Shown: positions 56,115-64,000 of the stretch, piece by piece
Layout of the letters: the number at the start of each line of letters is the position of its first letter
Position numbering within the stretch: the first letter of the stretch is position 1
Assembly: GCF_000744095.1 (NCBI RefSeq)
Contig: NZ_JQLI01000008.1
Coordinates: 1,550,001 to 1,614,000 of the forward strand
DNA: 64,000 bases
From: Cupriavidus necator A5-1
Lineage (GTDB): Bacteria > Pseudomonadota > Gammaproteobacteria > Burkholderiales > Burkholderiaceae
Direction: 5' to 3'
The notes under the pieces: model-generated
The model's input: the letters and a program-made list of their open reading frames with translations, nothing else
What the model was told of the DNA's origin: nothing
Database searches by the model: none
Translations under genes and position numbers: made by a program

Positions 56115-57494
56115 ATGGCCACGCCAATCGCAGCAGTAACGTCTTATGACCAGTTCAACATCGAAGTGCCGGAGAACGAATTTCCGAAAACCGGCATTTC
56201 CGCGCGGGCAGCCGAGGCGCTTGTGCTGAGCCAGGAATGGACGGACACAAATCCGATGCTGAACATGTCGTCCTTCGTAACGACCTATGCGGAGCCCGAG
56301 GCAGTCGAGATAGCCAAACGCAACATGTTCAAGAACTACATCGACCATGACATGTATCCGCAGCTGTTCGCAATGGAAACACGAATGGTCAAGTGGCTGC
56401 ATCAGCTATGGAACGGACCGGATGGTGTCGAACCGTATGGCACTGCGACTATCGGATCGTCGGAAGCATGCATGCTCGCGGGCCTCGCGCACAAATGGAA
56501 CTGGCGGCAGAAGAGAGAACGGGAAGGGAAAGACGCTACGCGTCCCAATATGGTGACCGGCGGCAACGTCCAGGTTGTGTGGAAAAAATTCCTTCGCTAT
56601 TTCGACGTGGAACCGCGGATTGTCCCGCTCAAACCAGGGAACTATCGGCTTACTGCGGACGACCTGGATAAGTACGTAGACGAAAACACGATCGCCGTGG
56701 TTGCGATTGCGGGCCAGACGTTCACCGGCGAAGACGACGATATTCAGGGCATTCACGACTGGCTCGACGCGTACGAAGCAAAGACAGGCATCGCTATTCC
56801 AATGCATATCGACGGTGCATCCGGAGGCTTCGTCAATCCGTTCCTGTATCCCGACTATCGATGGGATTTCCGCCTGCCTCGCGTCTTGTCGATCAACGCG
56901 TCCGGGCACAAGTACGGCCTGACCCCGCCGGGACTTGGCTGGGTAATTTTTCGCGAACGGCAGGTATTCAACGAGGACCTGGTGTTCTACGTGAACTACC
57001 TGGGCGGAGAAATGCCGACCGCTACGTTGAACTTTAGTCGCAACGCATTTCAGATCGCCGTCCAGTACTATCAATTCTTGCGCCTTGGTTTCGACGGCTA
57101 CCAGCGGATCATGCGGCATACGCTTGACAACGCGATCGCCTTGCGCAAGACACTGGTGCAGAGTGGATATTTCAACGTCATGAACGAGCAGCAGCGCATT
57201 CCTGTCGTTGCCGTGACGCTCGACCGGCGTGTCACCAAGTTCAATGAGTTCGACGTATCGAACAAGGTGCGGGAGAAGGGATGGGTGCTGTCAGCGTATT
57301 CGATGCCAGCGAACGCCGAAGAAGTCAAGAGCCTGCGGGTGGTGGTCAGGCCTCACCTCAACCAGAACGTGACGCAGATGCTGGCGCGTGACATCATCAA
57401 TGCCTGCAAGTATCTCGAGGCGCACGGGGGGAGTGCGACCGCTCCCAAACTTCACGGGCACCCTGAGGTAAATCGATCGCCTGCCAAGTGCTAA
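56115..57494 (+). CDS. gadB: glutamate decarboxylase
   Basis: A 459-residue group II PLP decarboxylase of the GadA/GadB family that makes GABA and CO2 from glutamate with proton uptake. MSSFVTTYAEPEA, ATIGSSEACMLAGLAHKW, HIDGASGGFVNPF and ASGHKYGLTPPGLGWVIFRE (PLP lysine) are all present. The C-terminus lacks the short E. coli HKT-ending tail that closes the active site at neutral pH, so its pH response may differ. AGGAGAG precedes the ATG. It follows asd in one operon. No gadC antiporter gene is in the window. Confidence 0.93.
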   Translation: MATPIAAVTSYDQFNIEVPENEFPKTGISARAAEALVLSQEWTDTNPMLNMSSFVTTYAEPEAVEIAKRNMFKNYIDHDMYPQLFAMETRMVKWLHQLWNGPDGVEPYGTATIGSSEACMLAGLAHKWNWRQKREREGKDATRPNMVTGGNVQVVWKKFLRYFDVEPRIVPLKPGNYRLTADDLDKYVDENTIAVVAIAGQTFTGEDDDIQGIHDWLDAYEAKTGIAIPMHIDGASGGFVNPFLYPDYRWDFRLPRVLSINASGHKYGLTPPGLGWVIFRERQVFNEDLVFYVNYLGGEMPTATLNFSRNAFQIAVQYYQFLRLGFDGYQRIMRHTLDNAIALRKTLVQSGYFNVMNEQQRIPVVAVTLDRRVTKFNEFDVSNKVREKGWVLSAYSMPANAEEVKSLRVVVRPHLNQNVTQMLARDIINACKYLEAHGGSATAPKLHGHPEVNRSPAKC

Positions 57495-57529
57495 GGATGG
57501 TGTTCAAAGGAACATCTACAGGGGCGAAT

Positions 57530-57960
57530 TGAGAGGTGGGCGTTGCCAGAGGGCTTCGATGGGTCATTCATGCCGAACTTGACGCCAGTTTCGGCATGAG
57601 CGCGAGCGTTGCCGGCCGTATTTTCGGTCTTCCTTGGCGCGAATGCGCGCTTTGACTCGTTCGAGCTCATCTCGCAACTTGCCCAGTGGACTCTCCTTGT
57701 CCAACGCACGGCGCTTGCCCGGGCGCATCGCGATATGCCACTCGACCTCGAGCAGGATGCCACGGGCGCTGGCCAAACCACCGTTGCATCAGGTGCATGC
57801 GCAGCATTGCCTCTACAGGGAACGGCCGACGGCCCGTTACTTTCGCCGGTGCATGGGGCGCAATCGGCGCCAGAAGATCACGCCACGGCCGGCGCGCTCC
57901 ATCTCATCGCGCAGCATGCGTTTGCGCGTGCACCGGTTGAGCACCATCCTTAGCCAAGTC
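57530..57960 (-). pseudogene. IS5-family transposase, decayed
   Basis: Minus-strand fragments in several frames add up to an IS5 transposase: CTRKRMLRDEM near the start, then APHAPAKVTGRRPFPVEAMLR and MHLMQRWFG, then a jump to VEWHIAMRPGKRRALDKESPLG and LERVKARIRAKED. The catalytic core between is deleted and stops and frameshifts occur. Old insertion remnant between gadB and the oxalate cluster. Confidence 0.75.
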
Positions 57961-58608
57961 CGCGAGTATTGAACTTGCGGCGCCGTGGGCATCGACCGAG
58001 GCTCGCAGCCCGTCTATCCGCTTTGACAGTGTTTCCCCGCGCTGCAGCAATGCAGTTTTATTGCCGTCAGAAACATCAGGCCCGCGAATTAAGCTCTCCA
58101 ATGATTCGCCGGAGAACCACGATTTTGCGCGTTACTGTATGGAGCGCCTTCTTCTCCTTTAGTAGGCCATTTTTACGTCCTAGGAGTGCTACTTGCTGAC
58201 CGGGTAGCAAAATTAATTCCGTACGGACTCTCTGTCGGATTTACCTGACAGCATCGGTCTATCAGCCGATGCCGATAGCATTTCAAGATGAAATTGAATT
58301 GATTTCGATTTGCACGGGTTTAAATGCTTCGGTGAATCATCAAGAACGTGGTTGCGTAAGCCAATCCCTACAGGAGTCCAAGAGTGAGTTGATTTCTGAA
58401 ATTGACTGGTGCGTCAATACTGGTACCAACGATGCCGCCGCGTTTGCGACTATCGTTCAGTTTTCGGCCAGGTCCGGTTCTGTGAACATGCCAGGCATTA
58501 CGTTCAAACGAATCTTGCACTGCCGCCAATCGCAGGACTGCCACGCTACCGATCGCGGTGCAAAAAGGCCAATGAGTATCCGACCAGGCATTAATTAAGG
58601 AATCTATC
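57961..58608. other. intergenic before the oxalate cluster
   Basis: About 650 bp, somewhat more AT-rich from 58.2 kb on. It likely holds the promoter of oxc. A minus-strand frame below 58101 (SLIRGPDVSDGNKTALLQRG) may be the end of a truncated gene but is unrecognised. The inverted pair GACAGCATCGG/CCGATGC near 58250–58275 may be regulatory. Confidence 0.4.
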
Positions 58609-60381
58609 ATGCTAGACCTCAACGAAGACCAACGCGCAACCCGCAGCGCGCAATTGCAGCACTCCGCTGCAGAAGACACACTGCAACAAGAGACAGAGAT
58701 GACCGACGGGTTTCATCTCGTCATCGACGCACTGAAGGTGAACGGTATCGAGAACATCTATGGCTTGCCCGGCATCCCGGTTACCGATCTGGCGCGTCTC
58801 GCGCAGGCCGAAGGCATGCGCGTCATCAGCTTTCGTCATGAGCAGAACGCAGGCAACGCAGCCGCGATTTCCGGTTTTATCACCAAGAAGCCCGGCATTT
58901 GCTTGACCGTTTCCGCCCCTGGCTTCCTGAACGCCGTCACGGCGTTGGCCAACGCGACGACCAACTGCTTTCCGATGATCCTGATCAGCGGCTCGAGCGA
59001 GCGCGAGATCGTCGACTTGCAGCAGGGCGATTACGAAGAGATGGATCAGCTCGCCATCGCCAGGCCGCACGCAAAGGCCGCCTTCCGCGTGCTGCACGCT
59101 GAAGACATCGGCGTCGGCGTCGCGCGGGCTATTCGCGCTGCCGTATCGGGCCGTCCGGGCGGCGTCTACCTCGACCTGCCGGCGAAGTTGCTGGCCCAGG
59201 CGATCGACGCCGAAAAGGGCCGCAAGTCGCTGATCAAGGTGGTCGATCCGGCGCCGCGTCAGCTGCCCGCGCCTGACTCCATCAAGCGCGCTGTCGATCT
59301 GCTGAAAAGCGCAAAGCGTCCGCTGATCCTGCTCGGCAAGGGTGCGGCTTACGCGCAAGCCGACGCCAAGATTCATGAGCTCGTCGAAAAGACCGGAGTT
59401 CCCTATCTGCCGATGTCGATGGCCAAGGGCCTCTTGCCCGACACCCATCCGCAATCGGCGTCGGCCGCGCGTTCGTTCGTTTTGGCGGAGGCCGACGTCG
59501 TGATGCTCGTAGGCGCGCGCCTGAACTGGCTGCTCGCGCACGGCAAGGGCAAGACCTGGGGCAAGCCGAAGCAGTTCATCCAGATCGACATCGCACCGAC
59601 GGAGATCGACAGCAATGTCGCCATTGCCGCTCCAGTCATCGGTGATATCGGTTCGTGCGTCTCGGCGATGCTCGGCGAGATCGGCTCGAGCTTCCCGAAG
59701 CCCAGCGCCGAATGGCTGGGCGCCGTGGGCGAGCGCAAGGACAAGAACCTGGCGAAGATGGCAGAGACGCTCGCCAAGGATCCGACGCCAATGAGCTTCC
59801 ACAGCGCGCTTCGCGTGCTGAAGGATGTCATCGAGGCGAATCCGGGCATCTCGCTCGTGAACGAAGGTGCAAACACGCTTGATTTTGCCCGTGCCGTGAT
59901 CGACATGTACGAGCCGCGCAAGCGCCTCGACGTCGGCACGTGGGGCGTCATGGGCGTCGGGATGGGTTATGCCGTGGGCGCGGCGATCGTGACCGGCAAG
60001 CCGGTGCTGGCGGTCTGCGGCGACAGCGCGTTCGGCTTTTCCGGCATGGAGATCGAGACGATCTGCCGTTATCACCTGCCGGTTTGCACGGTCGTCTTCA
60101 ACAACAACGGCGTGTATCACGGCACGGATGTGAATCCGTCGGGAACCAAGGATGTAGCCCCGACCGTGTTCGTCAAGAATGCGCGCTACGACAAGCTGAT
60201 CGAGGCGTTCGGTGGCATCGGCTACCACGCCACGACGACGGCTGAGCTCGAAAAGGCGGTGAACGAAGCGCTCGAGCTCGGCAAGCCCGCCCTCATCAAC
60301 GCCGTCATCGATGAATCCGCTGGCACGGAAAGCGGCCGCTTGACGAACCTCAATCCGCATAGCTCGGCGAAAGCGCACTAA
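58609..60381 (+). CDS. oxc: oxalyl-CoA decarboxylase
   Basis: A 590-residue ThDP enzyme that turns oxalyl-CoA into formyl-CoA and CO2. The catalytic Glu lies in [12 protein letters not shown], the ADP/CoA-binding middle domain is present, and the ThDP motif is [21 protein letters not shown] ending NNN (broken here to stay short: GDSAFG…FNNNGVYHG). It begins with about 30 residues more than Oxalobacter Oxc; an ATG at 58699 ([12 protein letters not shown]) is a possible alternative start. It precedes frc by 45 bp; the two enzymes form a cycle that consumes a proton and yields formate. Confidence 0.95.
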   Translation: MLDLNEDQRATRSAQLQHSAAEDTLQQETEMTDGFHLVIDALKVNGIENIYGLPGIPVTDLARLAQAEGMRVISFRHEQNAGNAAAISGFITKKPGICLTVSAPGFLNAVTALANATTNCFPMILISGSSEREIVDLQQGDYEEMDQLAIARPHAKAAFRVLHAEDIGVGVARAIRAAVSGRPGGVYLDLPAKLLAQAIDAEKGRKSLIKVVDPAPRQLPAPDSIKRAVDLLKSAKRPLILLGKGAAYAQADAKIHELVEKTGVPYLPMSMAKGLLPDTHPQSASAARSFVLAEADVVMLVGARLNWLLAHGKGKTWGKPKQFIQIDIAPTEIDSNVAIAAPVIGDIGSCVSAMLGEIGSSFPKPSAEWLGAVGERKDKNLAKMAETLAKDPTPMSFHSALRVLKDVIEANPGISLVNEGANTLDFARAVIDMYEPRKRLDVGTWGVMGVGMGYAVGAAIVTGKPVLAVCGDSAFGFSGMEIETICRYHLPVCTVVFNNNGVYHGTDVNPSGTKDVAPTVFVKNARYDKLIEAFGGIGYHATTTAELEKAVNEALELGKPALINAVIDESAGTESGRLTNLNPHSSAKAH

Positions 60382-60425
60382 AGCCCCCCTAAATCCCCTG
60401 ATCAACGCCCCATATTCTTCGGAGA

Positions 60426-61682
60426 ATGAAAGTGAACCTCCCACTAAAAGGAATCAAGATTATCGACTTCACGCACGTTCAGGCTGGCCCTGCCTGCACG
60501 CAAATGCTCGCCTGGTTCGGCGCCGACGTGATCAAGGTCGAGCGTCCAGGCTCGGGAGATGTGACGCGCAATCAGCTGCGGGATATCCCCGAGGCCGACG
60601 CGCTTTACTTCACCATGCTCAATAGCAACAAGCGTTCGCTGACGCTCGACACGAAGACGGCAGAAGGCAAGGAAGTCCTCGAGAAGCTGATCCGCGAATC
60701 GGACGTGCTCGTCGAGAACTTCGGTCCTGGCGCGCTCGACCGGATGGGCTTCTCGTGGGAGCGTATCAACGAGCTCAATCCGAAAATGATCGTGGCCTCG
60801 GTGAAGGGCTTTTCCGAAGGCCATCACTACTCGGATCTGAAGGTCTACGAGAACGTTGCGCAGTGCGCGGGCGGCGCCGCTTCGACGACGGGCTTCTGGG
60901 ACGGTCCGCCGACGGTGAGCGCGGCCGCGCTCGGCGACAGCAATACGGGCATGCACCTCGCGATCGGCATCCTGACGGCGCTGATCGGACGCGACAAGAC
61001 GGGCAAGGGGCAGAAGGTGGCCGTATCGATGCAAGACGCGGTGCTGAACCTGTGCCGAGTCAAGCTGCGCGACCAGCAGCGTCTCGAACGCGTAGGCTAC
61101 CTCGAGGAGTATCCGCAGTATCCGCACGGCACATTCACCGATGTCGTGCCACGCGGCGGCAACGCGGGCGGCGGCGGGCAGCCGGGCTGGGTGCTCAAGT
61201 GCAAGGGATGGGAAACCGATCCGAACGCTTATATCTACTTCACGATTCAGGGGCAGGCGTGGGAGCCGATCTGCCGCGCGCTCGGGCGTCCCGAATGGAT
61301 CAACGATCCGGACTACAAGACGGCCCAGGCGCGTCAGCCCCATATTTTCGACATCTTTGCGAAGATCGAGGCGTGGCTCGCCGACAAGACGAAGTACGAG
61401 GCCGTCGATATTCTGCGCAAGTTCGACATCCCGTGCGCTCCGGTGCTCAGCATGAAGGAGCTCGCCTACGACGAGTCGATGCGCAAGACGGGTTCGGTCG
61501 TCGAAGTGGACCACCCGGTGCGCGGCAAGTACCTGACGGTCGGCAGCCCGATCAAGTTCTCGGACATGAAGCCCGAGATCACGGCGTCGCCGCTTCTTGG
61601 CGAGCATACGGACGAGGTGCTTGCGCAACTCGGCTACACGAAGGAGCAAATCGCCAGGATGCATGAGGCCAAGGCAGTTTGA
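60426..61682 (+). CDS. frc: formyl-CoA:oxalate CoA-transferase
   Basis: A 418-residue class III CoA transferase. It moves CoA from formyl-CoA to oxalate, giving oxalyl-CoA and formate. The family start is [33 protein letters not shown]; the catalytic Asp is in [11 protein letters not shown]; the Gly-rich loop [11 protein letters not shown] that gates the active site in Oxalobacter FRC is conserved. GGAGA before the ATG. Same operon as oxc. Intact. Confidence 0.95.
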   Translation: MKVNLPLKGIKIIDFTHVQAGPACTQMLAWFGADVIKVERPGSGDVTRNQLRDIPEADALYFTMLNSNKRSLTLDTKTAEGKEVLEKLIRESDVLVENFGPGALDRMGFSWERINELNPKMIVASVKGFSEGHHYSDLKVYENVAQCAGGAASTTGFWDGPPTVSAAALGDSNTGMHLAIGILTALIGRDKTGKGQKVAVSMQDAVLNLCRVKLRDQQRLERVGYLEEYPQYPHGTFTDVVPRGGNAGGGGQPGWVLKCKGWETDPNAYIYFTIQGQAWEPICRALGRPEWINDPDYKTAQARQPHIFDIFAKIEAWLADKTKYEAVDILRKFDIPCAPVLSMKELAYDESMRKTGSVVEVDHPVRGKYLTVGSPIKFSDMKPEITASPLLGEHTDEVLAQLGYTKEQIARMHEAKAV

Positions 61683-61864
61683 CTGCGATACGCGTACCGG
61701 GACTGCTGCCGTATCAGGGCGTTGTCGACGACGCGGTGTCCGAGAACGAGGCCGCGGCGCTTGCTGCCGCGCGGCGCGTTGCGATGGCGCTCGTCGGCCC
61801 CGCCAACGCTCGGCCTGATCGTTTGCGGCGCCTTCGCGCGTGGCGGTCTTCGCCATTTAGGTAG
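61679..61864 (+). CDS. short hypothetical frame after frc
   Basis: A 61-codon frame starting with TTG, four bases into the frc stop. [18 protein letters not shown] is followed by an Ala-rich helix and an Arg-rich end. No family is recognised and there is no clear ribosome site except coupling to frc. It may be the start of a gene truncated when the transporter region was inserted, or not a gene. Confidence 0.25.
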   Translation: MTAIRVPGLLPYQGVVDDAVSENEAAALAAARRVAMALVGPANARPDRLRRLRAWRSSPFR

Positions 61865-62052
61865 TAGTACAGAGCAATTGGGCCGTTGGACGGCCGACCC
61901 ACATGACGGTCCGACACCCCGCCGAGCGGATGCAGTGCCGCTCAGACAAACCAGTTTGGGAAACCGAAAGTGAGCAAGGAATTGAAGTGTCGGCCTCAAA
62001 TATGCCGGACACTGCCGATCCGATCACCAATCAAATTCTTCGCGAGGATGCC

Positions 62053-63318
62053 GTGAATAATTCGCAGAAAGTTCAACCAGCCGGTTGGCTGGAAAATCGT
62101 TGGCTTTACTTGATATTAGCTGTTTTGCTGATGTGTATGGTCTCTGGTGTCCAGTATTCCTGGACTCTGTATGCAAATCCACTGAAAGACAAGTTGGGGA
62201 TTTCGCTTGCTGCCGTGCAAACCGCATTTACGCTGTCGCAAGTCATTCAAGCAGTTTCGCAACCAGGTGGCGGCTTCTTCGTCGATAAATTCGGTCCTAA
62301 GGGCACACTGATGGTCGGCGGTGCAATGGTTTTGGTTGGTTGGGCATTCATGGGGCAAGCTGAAACTGCGCCAGCCCTGTACGCACTGTACACATTGGCT
62401 GGTGGCGGCGTTGGCGTCGTCTATGGTATCGCGATGAATACAGCTAACCGTTGGTTCCCGGACAAGCGCGGTCTGGCATCGGGATTTACAGCTGCTGGCT
62501 ACGGTCTGGGTGTTCTGCCTTTCCTGCCACTGATTAGCGGCATGTTGAAGACACGCGGCGTTGGTCCTGCATTTGAATACACCGGCTTGATCGAAGGTCT
62601 GATGATTATCGCAATCGCACTGGTCATCAAGTTCCCAGGCCAACAAAAGGGTGTCAAAGAGGCTAAAGTTGTTACTGAAAAAGACTTCACTTCGGCTCAA
62701 ATGCTGAAGACGCCGCAATTCTGGATACTGTGGGCGGCATTCTTCTCGGCAAACTTCGGCGGTCTGCTGCTGGTTGCTAATAGTGCTCCATACGGTAAGA
62801 GCCTCGGTATCGCTGCTGGCGCTATGGCGATTGCAGTTTCGATCCAAAATCTGTTCAACGGTATTTGCCGTCCATTCTGGGGCGCGGTTTCGGACAAGAT
62901 TGGTCGCTACAAGACAATGTCTATCCTATTTGGCATCAATTCGATCATCCTGTTCTCGTTCCCAACAGTCGCAGCAGTTTCGACAGCCGCCTTTATCGTT
63001 GCACTGGCATTGGCATTCTTTACTTGGGGTGGTTGCTACGCTCTGTTCCCACCGACAAACAGCGACGTTTTTGGTACGGCTTATTCGGCTGAAAACTATG
63101 GCTTCTTCTGGGCAGCTAAAGCAATTGCAGCGATCTTCGGTGGCGGTCTTGGCGCAGCGATTGCTACCAGGTTCGGCTGGAATACGGCGTTTATGATCAC
63201 AGGTGCTACATCTTTCATCGCATTCGCTCTGGCAACATTTGTCATCCCCAAGATGGGCAAGCCAGTAAAAAAGGACAGCAGAGTAGCTCCAGTTGAACAA
63301 GCCAATGTAATCCGTTGA
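62053..63318 (+). CDS. oxlT: OxlT-type oxalate:formate antiporter
   Basis: A 12-TM MFS antiporter, 421 residues from the GTG at 62053. It closely matches what I recall of Oxalobacter formigenes OxlT: LMCMVSGVQYSWTLYANP in TM1, FFVDKFGPKGTLM, NTANRWFPDKRGLASGFTAAG. The two substrate-binding basic residues are present: Arg in GICRPFWGAVSDKIGR and Lys in FFWAAKAIAAIFGGG. The GTG start aligns with the Oxalobacter N-terminus; GTG 61987 (AAGGA upstream) and ATG 62002 are alternatives. It exchanges oxalate2- for formate-, creating a membrane potential. Base and codon use are markedly more AT-rich than in oxc and frc, a sign of separate transfer. Confidence 0.9.
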   Translation: MNNSQKVQPAGWLENRWLYLILAVLLMCMVSGVQYSWTLYANPLKDKLGISLAAVQTAFTLSQVIQAVSQPGGGFFVDKFGPKGTLMVGGAMVLVGWAFMGQAETAPALYALYTLAGGGVGVVYGIAMNTANRWFPDKRGLASGFTAAGYGLGVLPFLPLISGMLKTRGVGPAFEYTGLIEGLMIIAIALVIKFPGQQKGVKEAKVVTEKDFTSAQMLKTPQFWILWAAFFSANFGGLLLVANSAPYGKSLGIAAGAMAIAVSIQNLFNGICRPFWGAVSDKIGRYKTMSILFGINSIILFSFPTVAAVSTAAFIVALALAFFTWGGCYALFPPTNSDVFGTAYSAENYGFFWAAKAIAAIFGGGLGAAIATRFGWNTAFMITGATSFIAFALATFVIPKMGKPVKKDSRVAPVEQANVIR

Positions 63319-63334
63319 TAAAGGTAGCCGAATC

Positions 63335-64000
63335 ATGTCTTCCACTCATCGCAAGAACGCCGCTGGCCCCTTTGCCGGCCTGTTGGTGATCGACCTTACG
63401 CACGTGTTGAACGGCCCGTTCGGCACGACGATCCTGTGCGACCTGGGCGCGCGCGTGATTAAGGTGGAGCCGCCGGGGCACGGCGACGACACGCGCACCT
63501 ACGGCCCGTACGTTGGCGAGCCGTATGTCGGCGACCAGTCGCTCTATTTCAGCTTCGTGAATCGCGGCAAGGAAAGCATCGTGCTCAACCTCAAAGACGA
63601 CGCAGACCGCGAGATCTTTCTGAAAATGGTCCGTAAGGCCGATGTGCTTACCGAGAATTTCCGTCCTGGCACGATGGCGCGGCTCGGTTTTTCGTACGAG
63701 GCGCTGGCCAAAATCAATCCGCGACTCGTCTACGCGTCGTCGTCGGGCTTCGGACAGACCGGGCCGCTGTCGACGCTTCCGGCGTACGACACCATCGTTC
63801 AGGCGATGAGCGGCATCATGGACGAAACGGGCTTTCCCGGCGGCCCGCCGACGCGGGTCGGCACATCGCTCTCGGATCTATGCGGCGGGGTCTTCATGTT
63901 TTGCGGCATTGCGAGTGCACTATACGCGCGCGAGCGAACCGGCAAGGGCGCGCACGTCGACATTGCGATGTTCGACGCGACGCTTTCCTTCCTCGAGCAT
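63335..64000 (+). CDS. class III CoA transferase, FRC-like, partial
   Basis: A CaiB/BaiF-family CoA transferase cut off by the window end; 222 residues visible. LLVIDLTHVLNGPFGTTILCDLGARVIKVEPPGHGDD is the family start, with VNRGKESIVLNL, ENFRPGTMARLG and SGFGQTGPL. Its catalytic Asp falls in GTSLSDLCGG. It differs clearly from frc at 60426, so it is a second transferase, possibly acetyl-CoA:oxalate CoA-transferase or one for another dicarboxylate. AAGGTAG precedes the ATG at 63335, 17 bp after oxlT; composition is again GC-rich. Confidence 0.9.
   Translation, partial: MSSTHRKNAAGPFAGLLVIDLTHVLNGPFGTTILCDLGARVIKVEPPGHGDDTRTYGPYVGEPYVGDQSLYFSFVNRGKESIVLNLKDDADREIFLKMVRKADVLTENFRPGTMARLGFSYEALAKINPRLVYASSSGFGQTGPLSTLPAYDTIVQAMSGIMDETGFPGGPPTRVGTSLSDLCGGVFMFCGIASALYARERTGKGAHVDIAMFDATLSFLEH

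Noticed and set aside
58612-60444. 610-codon open frame antisense to oxc
   Set aside because: Mirror of a conserved gene; Arg/Asp/His-rich low-complexity composition typical of antisense frames.
60444-61856. 470-codon open frame antisense to frc
   Set aside because: Same reason; covers a clear CoA transferase gene on the other strand.
1-64000. CRISPR arrays, prophage structural genes, secretion systems or biosynthetic gene clusters
   Set aside because: Looked for on both strands; no repeat-spacer pattern, capsid/tail, polyketide or peptide synthase motifs were seen.

Overview
The window comes from a GC-rich betaproteobacterium, most likely Cupriavidus or a close Burkholderiales relative. 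This rests on codon use, on the tilS–lysC–tRNA-Ser(GCU) core order, and on the type of catabolic and insertion-sequence content. No search could be run, so all names rest on motifs and remembered family features.

Core edge (1–2.5 kb): the 3' part of tilS, lysC, and a tRNA-Ser(GCU) gene with its own promoter and terminator. The 3' end of this tRNA is the left attachment site of a genomic island. An identical 68-bp copy of the tRNA 3' end plus terminator recurs at 46961–47028, so 2436–47028 is one island of about 44.5 kb. A second degraded integrase start follows the right copy directly, as it does the left one, so a further island probably continues to the right.

Island (2.5–47 kb): the integrase is broken by an IS607-family element (serine recombinase, TnpB and an omega-RNA-like hairpin array), by an amber codon and by a 3' truncation. 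Next is a benzoate/catechol ortho-cleavage cluster: truncated benE, catB, a CatR/BenM-type LysR gene, catA, benABCD and benK. It turns benzoate into muconolactone, but catC and catD are absent from the window. From 14.7 to 29 kb there are scattered oxidoreductases, a GDSL lipoprotein, a TPR protein, a small HxlR–NTF2–SDR group, many gene remnants and intact IS630 and IS5 elements. From 29 to 34.9 kb an AraC-controlled catabolic module holds a hydroxyacid dehydrogenase, a class II aldolase, a frameshifted HD hydrolase, a BASS transporter and a BKACE enzyme. From 36.1 to 40.6 kb a MarR regulator, a nitrilase, two exported alpha/beta hydrolases and a DUF6130-like protein lie together, and three copies of one palindrome sit in front of them. 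The right part holds a LysR pseudogene split by an IS50-like element, an orphan lipoprotein, an RCK channel with an odd pore motif and a dead XRE regulator.

Right of the island copy (47–64 kb): a small RRM-like protein; a four-gene signalling cluster (two histidine kinases, a single-domain receiver, a NarL-type regulator); an aspT–asd–gad amino-acid decarboxylation set suited to acid resistance or proton-motive energy generation; a decayed IS5 transposase; and an oxalate cluster (oxc, frc, an OxlT-like antiporter and a second CoA transferase cut by the window end). The OxlT gene is visibly more AT-rich than its neighbours and closely resembles Oxalobacter OxlT.

The region is an accessory hot spot built by repeated insertion at one tRNA gene. 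Intact catabolic modules sit among remnants of transporters, reductases and regulators.
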